From an uncultured Collinsella sp. (GTDB lineage: Bacteria; Actinomycetota; Coriobacteriia; Coriobacteriales; Coriobacteriaceae): DNA of 23,356 nucleotides. The DNA lies in the NCBI GenBank assembly GCA_900757505.1, contig CAAEOE010000087.1, forward strand, positions 1 through 23,356, in the 5' to 3' direction. Shown here piece after piece: positions 1 to 7,802 of the stretch; the first letter of the stretch is position 1; every line of letters begins with the position of its first letter. The notes beneath the pieces were generated by a model. It searched no databases and had not been told where the DNA came from. It was given only the letters and a program-made list of their open reading frames with translations. The translations under genes were made by a program, and so were the position numbers.

Positions 1-70
1 GAAGCTAAGCCCCATCGCGCCGAGAGTACTGCGGGGTCAGCCCGTGGGAGGCCAGGGCGCCGCTGACCGG
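1..70 (+). rRNA. rrf: 5S ribosomal RNA, 3' part (5' end outside window)
   Basis: The first 70 bases match the 3' half of bacterial 5S rRNA: a GAAGCTAAG segment, then CGCCGAGAGTACTGC, a GGGG-loop-CCCG hairpin and the closing GGGAGGCCAGGG segment, in the order and spacing of the E. coli molecule. The 3' end near base 70 is estimated by comparing the length after the last conserved motif with E. coli, so it may be off by a few bases. A strong terminator follows, which fits the end of an rRNA operon. Confidence 0.87.
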
Positions 71-104
71 TGGACGGCACCGAGCCGTACGCTTGAACTG
101 AGAA

Positions 105-134
105 GGGGGAGGCCTCGCGGCCTCCCCCCTTTTT
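105..134 (+). terminator. Intrinsic terminator of the rRNA operon
   Basis: A perfect 10-bp GC-rich stem (105-114 with 119-128) closes a TCGC tetraloop and is followed by C and then five T (130-134). It lies 35 bases after the 5S rRNA and separates the rRNA operon from coaE. Confidence 0.93.
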
Positions 135-201
135 GCGTTATATACACGTTGTACTTTGGGATTTAGCTCCCCCGTATTCGCTCTTACTGTTTGGCTGTAT
201 T

Positions 202-232
202 TTGAGTCCTTCTAGTGTATTTGAGCGATAAT
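202..232 (+). promoter_or_regulatory. Candidate promoter for coaE
   Basis: TTGAGT (202-207) resembles a -35 box and GATAAT (227-232) matches five of six bases of a -10 box. The 19-base spacer is longer than ideal. It sits between the rRNA terminator and coaE and is in the most AT-rich part of the gap. The position is inferred from consensus only. Confidence 0.4.
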
Positions 233-260
233 TACTCGCATTGGCGTTAGGGAGGGCTTG

Positions 261-902
261 ATGTTTACCGTATTTGTCTTGGGCAATATTGCTTCGGGTA
301 AGTCGACTGCCTGCCGCTATTTCGAATCTCGTGGCGCTATGCTAATCGATCTGGATGAGCTTGCAAAATCGCTGTATGTGCCGGGCTCTGATATCGTCAA
401 TGCACTCGCGGATGAATTCGGTTGGGACATTTTGGATGAGGATGGCGGCATTCGCCGCAGCATCCTCGCTTCTCGAGCTTTTGCTTCTCCTGATTCGGTC
501 GCTCGGCTCAATGGCATTGTGCATCCCGTTCTCATTGAACAGCTTTCGCTTAGGATTCTCGATCCGGTTTGTTGTACGGTTTCGTCTCCCCGTTATCCCT
601 TTGCGGTAGTCGAGGTTTCTGCTCCGACTGGTTTTGAGGATGCATTTGGTTTGGCTGATGAAATTCTGGTCATCAGCGCCCCTTTATCAGTTCGTCGCGA
701 GCGCGCTATTCAACGTGGTATGGAGCCATCTGATTTCGATGCCCGTTCTGCTTGCCAGCCCGAAGAGTCTGCGCTGTGCAATCTCGCTGCAACGGTGATT
801 GACAATGCGGCAGGCGATAACTCGCTCTTTGAACAACTGGACGCATGGCTTGCGCGCCATGGGTTCCGGGATGTAGCGGATAAGGAGGAGGCCGATGCCT
901 AA
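261..902 (+). CDS. coaE: Dephospho-CoA kinase
   Basis: This 213-residue cytoplasmic kinase should phosphorylate the 3'-hydroxyl of dephospho-CoA, the last step of coenzyme A synthesis. The P-loop GNIASGKST is at residues 8-16. It is followed by the family pattern: an acidic DLDELA segment near residue 31, a PG then FGWDIL stretch, a dG..R..LASRAF stretch, and a VHP motif near residue 92. A late ISAP segment, an R-rich lid and VIDNA near the C-terminus complete it. The P-loop is a little unusual (GNIASGKS rather than the common GGIGSGKS). ATG 261 is preferred over the adjacent TTG 258 because GGAGG at 251-255 then has a workable five-base spacing. Codon use is looser and more AT-rich at third positions than in the transporter operon. 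The last bases overlap the next gene. Confidence 0.85.
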   Translation: MFTVFVLGNIASGKSTACRYFESRGAMLIDLDELAKSLYVPGSDIVNALADEFGWDILDEDGGIRRSILASRAFASPDSVARLNGIVHPVLIEQLSLRILDPVCCTVSSPRYPFAVVEVSAPTGFEDAFGLADEILVISAPLSVRRERAIQRGMEPSDFDARSACQPEESALCNLAATVIDNAAGDNSLFEQLDAWLARHGFRDVADKEEADA

Positions 903-1476
903 GACACGTTTCCTTACATGGTATCGCCTTATACCGCTGACTGCCGTTTTTGCCTTCGGCCTTATCTCATTCGTTTACTCGTATGCTCCTGCCGCTTTCT
1001 TTAAGCCGCTGTATCCGATTGACTACGAGGCGTATGTAAAGCAATCCAGTATTTCGCATAATCTGGATCCGTATCTGGTGTGCGCTGTCATTAAGTCGGA
1101 ATCGAATTGGGATCCCGAGGCCGAGTCGAATCAGGGTGCTCAGGGATTAATGCAGCTGATGCCCGAGACTGCCCAGGATATGATCGCCAAGGGCCTTGTC
1201 GACGGTGGCGAGTATTCGGCCGACAACCTTAACGATCCGGCTACGAATATCGAGTTTGGCTGTGCGTATCTCTCGTATCTTCTAGCGTATTTTAACGGGT
1301 CGACTGACAGTGCCATTGCCGCCTATAACGCCGGCATGGGCAATGTCGACGGATGGGCGCAGCAGAGTACGTCGCTTCATAATGCAATCACCTTTCCCGA
1401 GACGCAGGCGTATCTGATTCGTGTCAATAATGCCTGGGCTCGCTACAAGACCCTCTATCCCGATCGGTTCGTATAG
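895..1476 (+). CDS. Membrane-anchored SLT-domain lytic transglycosylase
   Basis: The 193-residue protein should cleave the MurNAc-GlcNAc bond of peptidoglycan from outside the membrane. Residues 11-32 form an uncleaved-looking membrane anchor with a basic N-terminus. The rest is one SLT (Slt70-type) domain. It shows the catalytic glutamate at E69 in KSESNW, the GLMQLMPETA motif at 84-93, an N-I-E-FG-AYL stretch at 118-127, and AYNAG at 143-147. The start ATG overlaps the end of coaE by eight bases, and an AAGGAGGAGG ribosome site lies inside coaE, so the two are probably co-transcribed and translationally coupled. Soluble relatives are much longer; this is a minimal anchored form, as in many Gram-positive genomes. 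The exact cellular role (growth, secretion or spore-like processes) cannot be read from the sequence. Confidence 0.88.
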   Translation: MPKTRFLTWYRLIPLTAVFAFGLISFVYSYAPAAFFKPLYPIDYEAYVKQSSISHNLDPYLVCAVIKSESNWDPEAESNQGAQGLMQLMPETAQDMIAKGLVDGGEYSADNLNDPATNIEFGCAYLSYLLAYFNGSTDSAIAAYNAGMGNVDGWAQQSTSLHNAITFPETQAYLIRVNNAWARYKTLYPDRFV

Positions 1477-1496
1477 GACTATGCCTGCCGCCTGCG

Positions 1497-1502
1497 TATA
1501 CT
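1497..1502 (+). promoter_or_regulatory. Candidate -10 box for uvrB
   Basis: TATACT matches five of six consensus -10 bases and lies 26 bases before the uvrB start. No good -35 box is visible at 16-18 bases upstream, and no LexA-like CGAAC-N4-GTTCG site is visible in the gap. uvrB could also be read through from the two genes before it. Confidence 0.3.
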
Positions 1503-1527
1503 GCAGATATATGAGTTAGGAGTATCC

Positions 1528-3768
1528 ATGGCGGAATTTGAAGTAGAACGCGTTGGTGGTGAACTTAAGCGCTTTGGCGTTGAAGGCTCTGACGTGCCGT
1601 TTAAGGTCGTGTCTCCCTATGAGCCTGCCGGTTCCCAGCCTAAGGCCATTGAGTCGCTTGTGCAGGGCGTGAGGGACGGAGACCGCTATCAGGTTTTGCT
1701 GGGCGTGACTGGTTCGGGCAAGACCTTCACGATGGCAAAGACTATTGAGGCCCTGGGAAAGCCGACGCTGGTCATGGCTCCGAATAAAACGCTCGCCGCT
1801 CAGCTTGCGAGCGAGCTCAAAGAGTTCTTTCCCAACAACGCTGTGGTCTACTTCGTCTCGTACTATGACTACTATCAGCCCGAGGCGTATGTGCCGCAAA
1901 GCGATACATATATCGAGAAAGACTCCTCGATTAACGAAGAGGTCGAGATGCTGCGACATCAGGCGACCGCATCGCTGCTCTCTCGACGCGATGTGATCGT
2001 TGTCGCATCGGTCTCGTGTATCTATGGCATTGGCTCTCCTGAGGACTATGCGGGTCTGGCTCCAAACGTCGACAAAAAGGTGCCGCTCGAGCGCGATGAC
2101 TTTATCCATGCACTTATCGACATTCAATATGATCGCAATGACTATGACCTGGCACGCGGCACGTTCCGCGTGCGCGGCGATGTTGTCGACGTGTATCCGC
2201 CTTATGCCGAGCATCCGTTGCGGTTTGAGTTCTTTGGCGACGAGGTCGAGCTGATTGCCGAGATCGATGAGGTCACCGGTGAAATGCTGCGTGAGTACGA
2301 GGCCATCCCCGTATGGCCGGCATCGCACTACGTGACCGAGAAGCCGAAGGTCAAGGCGGCTCTGAAATCGATCAGCGAAGAGTGCGAGAAGCGCGTCGCG
2401 GAGCTCAAGGCGACCGACAAGTTGCTCGAGGCGCAGCGTCTGCAGCAGCGCACCGATTATGATCTTGAGATGCTCGAGACGATGGGCTTTTGCAACGGCA
2501 TCGAGAACTACTCGCGTCATCTGGACGGTCGCAAACCGGGTGAGCCGCCGTTTACCCTAATCGATTACTTTCCCAAGGATATGCTCTGCATCATCGATGA
2601 GAGCCATGTGACGGTGCCGCAGATTCGCGGCATGCACGAAGGTGACCGCTCGCGTAAGGTGACGCTGGTGGAACACGGTTTTCGCCTGCCCTCGGCGCTC
2701 GATAACCGCCCGCTTCGTTTCGATGAGTTTGAGGCAAGGATACCCCAGTTTATCTATGTTTCGGCCACGCCGGGCGACTACGAGCTGCGGGTGAGCCAGA
2801 ACGACGTGGAGCAGATTATTCGTCCGACCGGCCTGCTCGACCCCAAGATTGACGTGCGTCCAGTACGCGGCCAGATTGACGATCTTGAGGACGAGATTCG
2901 CGAGCGCGTTGCCCGCAAGGAGCGCGTGCTGGTGACCACGTTGACCAAGCGCATGGCCGAGGACCTGACCGACCATCTGCTCGACGCGGGCATTAAGGTC
3001 AATTACATGCACTCTGATACGGCGACAATGGACCGTGTCGAGATCCTGCGAACGCTGCGCGAGGGCAAGATCGATGTTCTCGTTGGCATCAACCTGCTTC
3101 GTGAGGGCCTGGATCTTCCCGAGGTCTCGCTGGTGGCAATTCTCGACGCCGATAAGGAAGGCTTCTTGCGCAACCGCCGTTCGCTGATTCAGACGATTGG
3201 CCGCGCGGCCCGTAACGCCGATGGCGAAGTCATCATGTATGCGGACGTTGTGACCGATTCGATGAAAGAGGCCATCGAGGAGACGCGGCGCCGCCGCGAG
3301 ATTCAGATGGCATATAACGAAGAGCATGGCATTGTGCCCAAGACGGTGCGCAAGGCCATCAACGACATCTCAAGTTTTATTGCCGAAGCCGAAAAAACCG
3401 TGGGTTCCAAGGGGCGCTCGAAGGGCGACTCCCTTGGCCATGGCGCATTCTATACGCCCGATGAGTCGGGCGAGGGCGGCGTGCCGGAAACGGTGGCACC
3501 CGAGCAGACACTTGCGGAGCAGTTGGAAGAACTGCCGCATGACGAGCTTGTGCGGATCGTCGAAACCATGGAAGAGGATATGCGCAACGCTTCTGCCGCC
3601 ATGGACTTTGAGGAGGCGGCGCGCCTGCGCGATGCCGTCGTTCAGATTCGGGCGATGCTCGAGGGTGCGTCTGAGGACGAGACGATCGAGCGCTTACGTT
3701 CGCAGGCCCGCAAGGGTTCCACGTTCGCATCGGGCAGAAAACGCCAGGGTGCACGGTTTAAGAAATAG
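1528..3768 (+). CDS. uvrB: UvrABC excinuclease subunit B (damage-verifying helicase)
   Basis: The 746-residue UvrB takes over damaged DNA from UvrA, opens the strands with its beta-hairpin and recruits UvrC for incision. Visible parts in order are Walker A GVTGSGKT at 59-66, the tyrosine-rich beta-hairpin at about 112-133 (YYDYYQPEAYVP), helicase motif II DESH at 357-360, SATPG at 412-416, and motif VI QTIGRAARN at 555-563. A C-terminal UVR coiled-coil domain lies at about 672-708 with DFEEAARLRD. It is longer than the E. coli protein (673 residues), mainly through a low-complexity Gly/Ser/Glu linker at about 622-665 between helicase core and UVR domain, and a basic tail. ATG 1528 follows TAGGAG at good spacing. 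The uvrA and uvrC partners are farther along on the same strand. A terminator hairpin follows directly. Confidence 0.98.
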   Translation: MAEFEVERVGGELKRFGVEGSDVPFKVVSPYEPAGSQPKAIESLVQGVRDGDRYQVLLGVTGSGKTFTMAKTIEALGKPTLVMAPNKTLAAQLASELKEFFPNNAVVYFVSYYDYYQPEAYVPQSDTYIEKDSSINEEVEMLRHQATASLLSRRDVIVVASVSCIYGIGSPEDYAGLAPNVDKKVPLERDDFIHALIDIQYDRNDYDLARGTFRVRGDVVDVYPPYAEHPLRFEFFGDEVELIAEIDEVTGEMLREYEAIPVWPASHYVTEKPKVKAALKSISEECEKRVAELKATDKLLEAQRLQQRTDYDLEMLETMGFCNGIENYSRHLDGRKPGEPPFTLIDYFPKDMLCIIDESHVTVPQIRGMHEGDRSRKVTLVEHGFRLPSALDNRPLRFDEFEARIPQFIYVSATPGDYELRVSQNDVEQIIRPTGLLDPKIDVRPVRGQIDDLEDEIRERVARKERVLVTTLTKRMAEDLTDHLLDAGIKVNYMHSDTATMDRVEILRTLREGKIDVLVGINLLREGLDLPEVSLVAILDADKEGFLRNRRSLIQTIGRAARNADGEVIMYADVVTDSMKEAIEETRRRREIQMAYNEEHGIVPKTVRKAINDISSFIAEAEKTVGSKGRSKGDSLGHGAFYTPDESGEGGVPETVAPEQTLAEQLEELPHDELVRIVETMEEDMRNASAAMDFEEAARLRDAVVQIRAMLEGASEDETIERLRSQARKGSTFASGRKRQGARFKK

Positions 3769-3771
3769 CGA

Positions 3772-3812
3772 ACAGGCCCCGAGTTCCCTGTGGAGCTCGG
3801 GGCCTGTGTCTT
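3772..3812. terminator. Convergent (probably bidirectional) terminator
   Basis: A 16-bp stem (3772-3787 with 3792-3807, one G-T pair) closes a CTGT loop and is followed on the plus strand by GTCTTTTG. On the minus strand the stem is followed by TCGCTATTTCTT. It lies between uvrB (plus) and the flavoprotein gene (minus), whose 3' ends face each other, so one hairpin can serve both. Confidence 0.88.
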
Positions 3813-3833
3813 TTGCGTGCTGGAATTCGTGCG

Positions 3834-5474
3834 CTAGAGGTCTGCGATCAGGGCTTCGGCACAACGAATGCCGTCGGTGGCCGCGCTCATGATGCCGCCG
3901 GCATATCCAGCTCCCTCACCGCAAGGGTAGAGTCCCGGGGTCGACACGGCATGGCACGTTCGGTCTCGGGTGACAGTAACCGGTGAGCTCGAACGAGTCT
4001 CCACGCCGGTAAGAACGGCATCGGGGCGGTCATAGCCTCGTAGCTTTTTTCCGAGTAGGGGAAGTCCCAGGCGGAGCGAATCGATGATATGCTGCGGCAG
4101 GGCTTCGTCAATTGCCGTCCAGGTCACACCGAGCGGATAGGTGGGCTTTACCTTTCCGGGCGCCTTGCTGGCGCGTCCTGCGAGGAAATCTCCGACGAGT
4201 TGTGCCGGTGCGTTCCAGTTGGAACCACCCAGGCGATAGGCGGCCGCCTCGCAGGCACGCTGGAGCTCGATGCCGGCGAGCGGGTCATCGTTGGGAAGGT
4301 CCTCAGGCGTGACGTTAACGAGCAGGGCGGCGTTTGCGTTGCGTCCGTCGCGGGCATTGAGGCTGGCGCCGTTGACGCACAGGTGGCCCTGCTCGGAAGA
4401 GGCGGCGACAACCTGCCCGCCGGGGCACATGCAAAACGAGAACACGCTGCGGCCGTTGGGAAGATGGGCGACGAGCTTGTAGGGGGCTGCTCCGAGGGCA
4501 GGATGTCCCGCCGAGGCTCCATATTGGGCTCGGTCGATGTCGCGCTGCGGATGCTCGATGCGAACGCCCATGGCAAAGGTCTTTTGTGCGAGGGCCACGT
4601 TGTGGTCCTTAAGGAGCTCAAAAATATCGCGAGCAGAATGCCCGCAGGCGAGGATGAGGTGCTTTGTCTCAATTGGCTCGTAAGCGGCGTCTTGGGACGA
4701 TTGGACATCGATACCGGTGATGGCGCCAGACGCGTCGATGCGAATGTCGACGAGCTTTGTTCGATAACGGACGACACCTCCGAGCTGCTCGATGCGCTGG
4801 GATATAGCGGTGACAACCGTGGGAAGGATGTCGGAGCCAATGTGCGGCTTGGCATCCCACAGAATATCGCGGGGCGCGCCCGCCTCGACGAAGGTTTCGA
4901 GGATAAGGCGATGGGCGGGATTTTTGGTTCCCGTATTGAGCTTGCCGTCCGAGAAGGTCCCCGCGCCGCCCAGACCAAACTGAATATTGCTCTCGGGGTC
5001 GAGGATGCGCTCCTTTAGAAAGAGGTCGATCGCCTGCGAGCGGCGAAATGCCGGGTCGCCGCGCTCGATAAGCAAGGGCTTAAGACCTGCTTTGGCGAGC
5101 GTGAGCGCAGCGAAAAGGCCGGCGCATCCGGCGCCGACAACGACAGGGCGTTCTTGAGGTGCGTCGGAGACGGGGGAGGGGAATGAAGGCCCATCGTCTT
5201 CTATCGTGCGTACGCGCGAGCGGTCACGCTCGGCAACACTGTCGACCGCTTCTCGCTCGAGGTGGGGACTAGTCAGCTCAACACGAAAGCTCAGGATAAA
5301 ATGGACGTCTCGTTTTTTGCGAGCGTCGATTGACTTGCGGTGGAGTTCGATGGACTTGATTTCGGAGTCCTTGCAACGTAGGATGCGCTTGGCGACTCGC
5401 TTGCCAACAATGAGGCAGGCATTTTCATCGCCGGCTTCATCGAGCGACGCGTTGACTTGGGTGATTTCGATCAT
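3834..5474 (-). CDS. FAD-dependent oxidoreductase, COG2509 type
   Basis: The 546-residue flavoprotein carries a Rossmann FAD-binding motif VVGAGCAGLFAA near residues 112-123, then an LIERG segment, a GLGGAGTFSDGKLNTG motif, and a C-terminal GEGAGYAGGIMSAATDG FAD-binding stretch. The first ~100 residues form the family's separate N-terminal domain with a KRILRCKDSEI...SIDARKKRDVHF pattern. These features place it in COG2509, whose substrate and reaction are not well defined. The start was taken at ATG 5474, because AAGGAG lies just upstream and the protein then starts where relatives do; a longer reading back to 5597 would run into the neighbouring flavoprotein gene and has no ribosome site. 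It is the last gene of the minus-strand group. A perfect -10 box and a leader hairpin lie in the 80-base gap before it, so it may have its own promoter. Confidence 0.9.
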   Translation of the reverse strand: MIEITQVNASLDEAGDENACLIVGKRVAKRILRCKDSEIKSIELHRKSIDARKKRDVHFILSFRVELTSPHLEREAVDSVAERDRSRVRTIEDDGPSFPSPVSDAPQERPVVVGAGCAGLFAALTLAKAGLKPLLIERGDPAFRRSQAIDLFLKERILDPESNIQFGLGGAGTFSDGKLNTGTKNPAHRLILETFVEAGAPRDILWDAKPHIGSDILPTVVTAISQRIEQLGGVVRYRTKLVDIRIDASGAITGIDVQSSQDAAYEPIETKHLILACGHSARDIFELLKDHNVALAQKTFAMGVRIEHPQRDIDRAQYGASAGHPALGAAPYKLVAHLPNGRSVFSFCMCPGGQVVAASSEQGHLCVNGASLNARDGRNANAALLVNVTPEDLPNDDPLAGIELQRACEAAAYRLGGSNWNAPAQLVGDFLAGRASKAPGKVKPTYPLGVTWTAIDEALPQHIIDSLRLGLPLLGKKLRGYDRPDAVLTGVETRSSSPVTVTRDRTCHAVSTPGLYPCGEGAGYAGGIMSAATDGIRCAEALIADL

Positions 5475-5499
5475 CGAGGTCTCCTTAGAGGCAAGAAAG

Positions 5500-5525
5500 G
5501 GGCCGTCCGGTATCCCAGACGGCCC
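5500..5525 (-). terminator. Hairpin between the two flavoprotein genes (terminator or leader hairpin)
   Basis: An 8-bp stem (5500-5507 with 5518-5525) extends across one mismatch by two further pairs. On the minus strand it is followed by CCTTTCTT, a weak U tract. It could end transcripts from the upstream flavoprotein gene. If the -10 box at 5539-5544 is used, it would instead lie in the 5' leader of the next gene. Confidence 0.5.
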
Positions 5526-5538
5526 GAATGCGTTTTTG

Positions 5539-5544
5539 ATTATA
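5539..5544 (-). promoter_or_regulatory. Candidate -10 box for the COG2509 flavoprotein gene
   Basis: The minus strand reads a perfect TATAAT here, just after the stop codon of the preceding gene. No convincing -35 box is visible 16-18 bases upstream. The expected start of transcription, near 5532, would put the hairpin at 5500-5525 in the leader. Confidence 0.35.
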
Positions 5545-5554
5545 GACTGCGCGG

Positions 5555-6826
5555 CTACAAACTGCTTGCAGCGCGAATGCCCGAGAGCCAGGCCCACGCA
5601 AGGTTAAAGCCTCCGCAATCGGCGTCGATGTCGAGCGCTTCGCCGCAGAGGTAAAGCGGGGCGTCGACAGCGCTGCGCGCGCGTAGACTGGGTATTGAGA
5701 TGCTCTCGACAGATACGCCACCACGCGTGACCTGCGCCGAGCGCTCCTCGGCTGTTCCCTCGACGAGCAACTTAAAGTGTTTGAGGATCGAGGCCAGGTG
5801 GATGACATCGTTGGAGTCTGGATGGCACTGCTCGAACGCCGTGCAGACGACGCGGGAGAGTTGCGGGGCGAGCATGCCGTCGAGCCAACGGGGATCGCGG
5901 GGCGAAAAGCCGCCGAGCAGCTCAACGCGCCGGTTGAGCATATCGAGCAGCTCGTCTTTGGAGAGGTCGGGGAAAACGTCGAGCAGGATCGTATCGCCGC
6001 GCTGGATACGACGGGAGAGGTTGAAGACAGCGACGCCCGAGATGCCGAAGGTTCGAAACAGGACTTCACCGTCTTCGTGCCAGAGCTCATTATGATTGCG
6101 GGCGAGCGTCAAGCGGGCGCGGACGCGCAGGCCATCCAACGTCTTGAGTGCCGCCCGATCGCCGACGACCGTTGCCGATACGGGGCAGAGGATGGGGCGC
6201 AGCGAAGTGAGGGGGAGGCGAAACGTATCGGCGATACCGGTGGGGTTGCCGCCCGTGGCGATAATTACGGCATGTGCCTGCAGGGCCTCGTTCTTGCGAG
6301 GGACATCGGCGAGCGCTTTCCGAAGCGAGCGGAGCTCCGATTTTCGGTCGTCGTGCTTTTTTGCCTTGAGCGCCCGCGCTGGACGGTCTATTTGGAGTGC
6401 CCAGCCTTCGGAAGTTTTGTGTGCCGAGGCAACGTTGGCTCCGCAGATTAAGGTGATACCCAGGCGGTCGCAAACATTGAGAAGCGCGTCGCGCACCGAT
6501 TCGGCGCGAAGGGAGCGCGGGTACAGTCGGCCTTCCTCGGAGGTTGTCATGATGCCCAGCGAGGAGAAGAAACCCATAAGCTCTTGTTCGGGCTGGGGGC
6601 CCATGACGGATTCGACGAATGCGGGGTGGTTATACCGCTGAGGATCAATCGATTCGTTGGAGAGGTTGCAGCGGCCGTTACCGGTCGCAAGGAGCTTAAG
6701 GCCGCAGGCGACATCGCGCTCAACGATGTAGACGCTTTTGCCAGCGCGTGCGGCCGTAATGGCGGCGGCGAGGCCTGAAGCCCCGCCGCCGATTACCAGG
6801 ACGTCATAGAAGGCGCTCGTGTTCAC
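5555..6826 (-). CDS. Flavoprotein of the YhiN/HI0933 family (COG2081)
   Basis: The 423-residue protein begins with a GGGASGLAAA FAD-binding motif at about 13-22 and has the family hallmark LLATGNGRCNLSN at 45-57. IIATGGNPTG at about 188-197, TRGGVS late in the protein and the C-terminal CGEALDIDADCGGFNLAWAW stretch complete the signature. The family is a Rossmann flavoprotein (sometimes called aminoacetone-oxidase-like) with no firmly established reaction. A highly charged stretch rich in Lys and Arg at about 149-183 looks like an insertion relative to typical members. The start is GTG 6826, directly abutting the TAA of the upstream ATPase gene (TAAGTG), with only a weak GACGAGG ribosome site, so translation probably depends on coupling. 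Next to it lies a second, unrelated-family flavoprotein. Confidence 0.9.
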   Translation of the reverse strand: MNTSAFYDVLVIGGGASGLAAAITAARAGKSVYIVERDVACGLKLLATGNGRCNLSNESIDPQRYNHPAFVESVMGPQPEQELMGFFSSLGIMTTSEEGRLYPRSLRAESVRDALLNVCDRLGITLICGANVASAHKTSEGWALQIDRPARALKAKKHDDRKSELRSLRKALADVPRKNEALQAHAVIIATGGNPTGIADTFRLPLTSLRPILCPVSATVVGDRAALKTLDGLRVRARLTLARNHNELWHEDGEVLFRTFGISGVAVFNLSRRIQRGDTILLDVFPDLSKDELLDMLNRRVELLGGFSPRDPRWLDGMLAPQLSRVVCTAFEQCHPDSNDVIHLASILKHFKLLVEGTAEERSAQVTRGGVSVESISIPSLRARSAVDAPLYLCGEALDIDADCGGFNLAWAWLSGIRAASSL

Positions 6827-7657
6827 TTAGGCCTCGTCGGTCTCGTGCGGGGTAATAGCCTCGACGGCAGAGACTGCCTTGGGCAACATGCCATCGGGCA
6901 GCGCGGTCTCGACCTCGCCCTTATCGCAGGCCTCGGCGAGTGCCGGATTAATGGGAAGCTGGCCCAAGATGTCGAGGTTATAGCGCTCTGCGACCTCGGG
7001 GAGCTTGCTCTTGCCAAAGACCTCGATCTTCTTGCCGCAGTCGGGGCACTCGATATAGCTCATGTTCTCGACAATGCCCAGAATGGGGACGTTCATCTTC
7101 TCGGCCATGTTGACCGCCTTGGCGACGATCATCGAGACCAGATCCTGCGGGCTCGTGACGATGACGATGCCGTCGACGGGCAGCGACTGGAAGACGGTGA
7201 GCGCGACATCGCCTGTTCCCGGAGGCATGTCGACCAGCAGGTAGTCGATGGGGCCCCATGAGGTCTCGCTCCAGAACTGCCTAATGGCGCCTGCGATGAC
7301 CGGACCGCGCCAAAGGACGGGGTCGGTCTCGTTTTGGAGCAGCAGGTTGGAGCTCATGACCTTGACGCCGTGCTCGGAGATTTCAGGCAGCATAAGGTTG
7401 CCAAGGGCATGGACGTGGCGTCCGCTCATACCGAACATCTTGGGGATGGAGGGACCGGTGATGTCGGCATCGAGGACGCCGACCTTGTGGCCGTGACGGG
7501 CAAGCTCGGTGGCGATGGCACCGGTGACAAACGACTTGCCGACACCGCCCTTGCCGGAAAGTACGGCGATGACGCGTTTGACCTCGGACAGCGTGTTCTC
7601 CTCAAATTGCGACGGCGATGTTTGTCCGCCGGCGGCCTGTGCGTGCTCGCAACCCAT
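6827..7657 (-). CDS. Mrp/ApbC/NBP35-family P-loop ATPase, probable Fe-S cluster carrier
   Basis: The 276-residue cytoplasmic ATPase carries the deviant Walker A motif GKGGVGKS at 35-42, the DADITGPSIPKMFG motif at about 63-76, and VDMPPGTGD at 142-150. The conserved CPDC pair (C204, C207) within IECPDCGKK is the residue pair that binds a bridging Fe-S cluster in the dimer of this family. The N-terminus is short, with one Cys (C3) and no DUF59 domain. The inferred role is transfer of Fe-S clusters to target proteins. ATG 7657 follows AAAGGAG at ideal spacing; the reading frame stays open far upstream, but that part has no ribosome site and is antisense-like sequence over the LTA synthase-like gene. 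It is followed without gap by a flavoprotein gene. Confidence 0.92.
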   Translation of the reverse strand: MGCEHAQAAGGQTSPSQFEENTLSEVKRVIAVLSGKGGVGKSFVTGAIATELARHGHKVGVLDADITGPSIPKMFGMSGRHVHALGNLMLPEISEHGVKVMSSNLLLQNETDPVLWRGPVIAGAIRQFWSETSWGPIDYLLVDMPPGTGDVALTVFQSLPVDGIVIVTSPQDLVSMIVAKAVNMAEKMNVPILGIVENMSYIECPDCGKKIEVFGKSKLPEVAERYNLDILGQLPINPALAEACDKGEVETALPDGMLPKAVSAVEAITPHETDEA

Positions 7658-7712
7658 GTATGACTCCTTTGTATATGTTGGGGCCGGGGCCCCGTGATGT
7701 GACACGAGCGTC

Positions 7713-7718
7713 ATTGTA
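7713..7718 (-). promoter_or_regulatory. Candidate -10 box for the Mrp-family gene
   Basis: The minus strand reads TACAAT (five of six consensus). The -35 region is poor (TGGCTC with a 17-base spacer). Transcripts starting near 7706 would carry a short leader in which GGGGC/GCCCC (7680-7684 with 7689-7693) can pair just before the ribosome site. Read-through from the upstream LTA synthase-like gene is also possible, as no clear terminator is seen in the 145-base gap. Confidence 0.35.
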
Positions 7719-7802
7719 CCCTCGTTTGCGAGCGGGAGCCATTTACGATGCATTTGGGCCGAGCGTGCTTGCAATACGATGGGTCCAAGCGAATGGGCGG
7801 GC

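Noticed and set aside
71..104. tRNA after the 5S rRNA
   Set aside because: The 34 bases between 5S rRNA and terminator are too short and show no cloverleaf or GGTTCRA motif.
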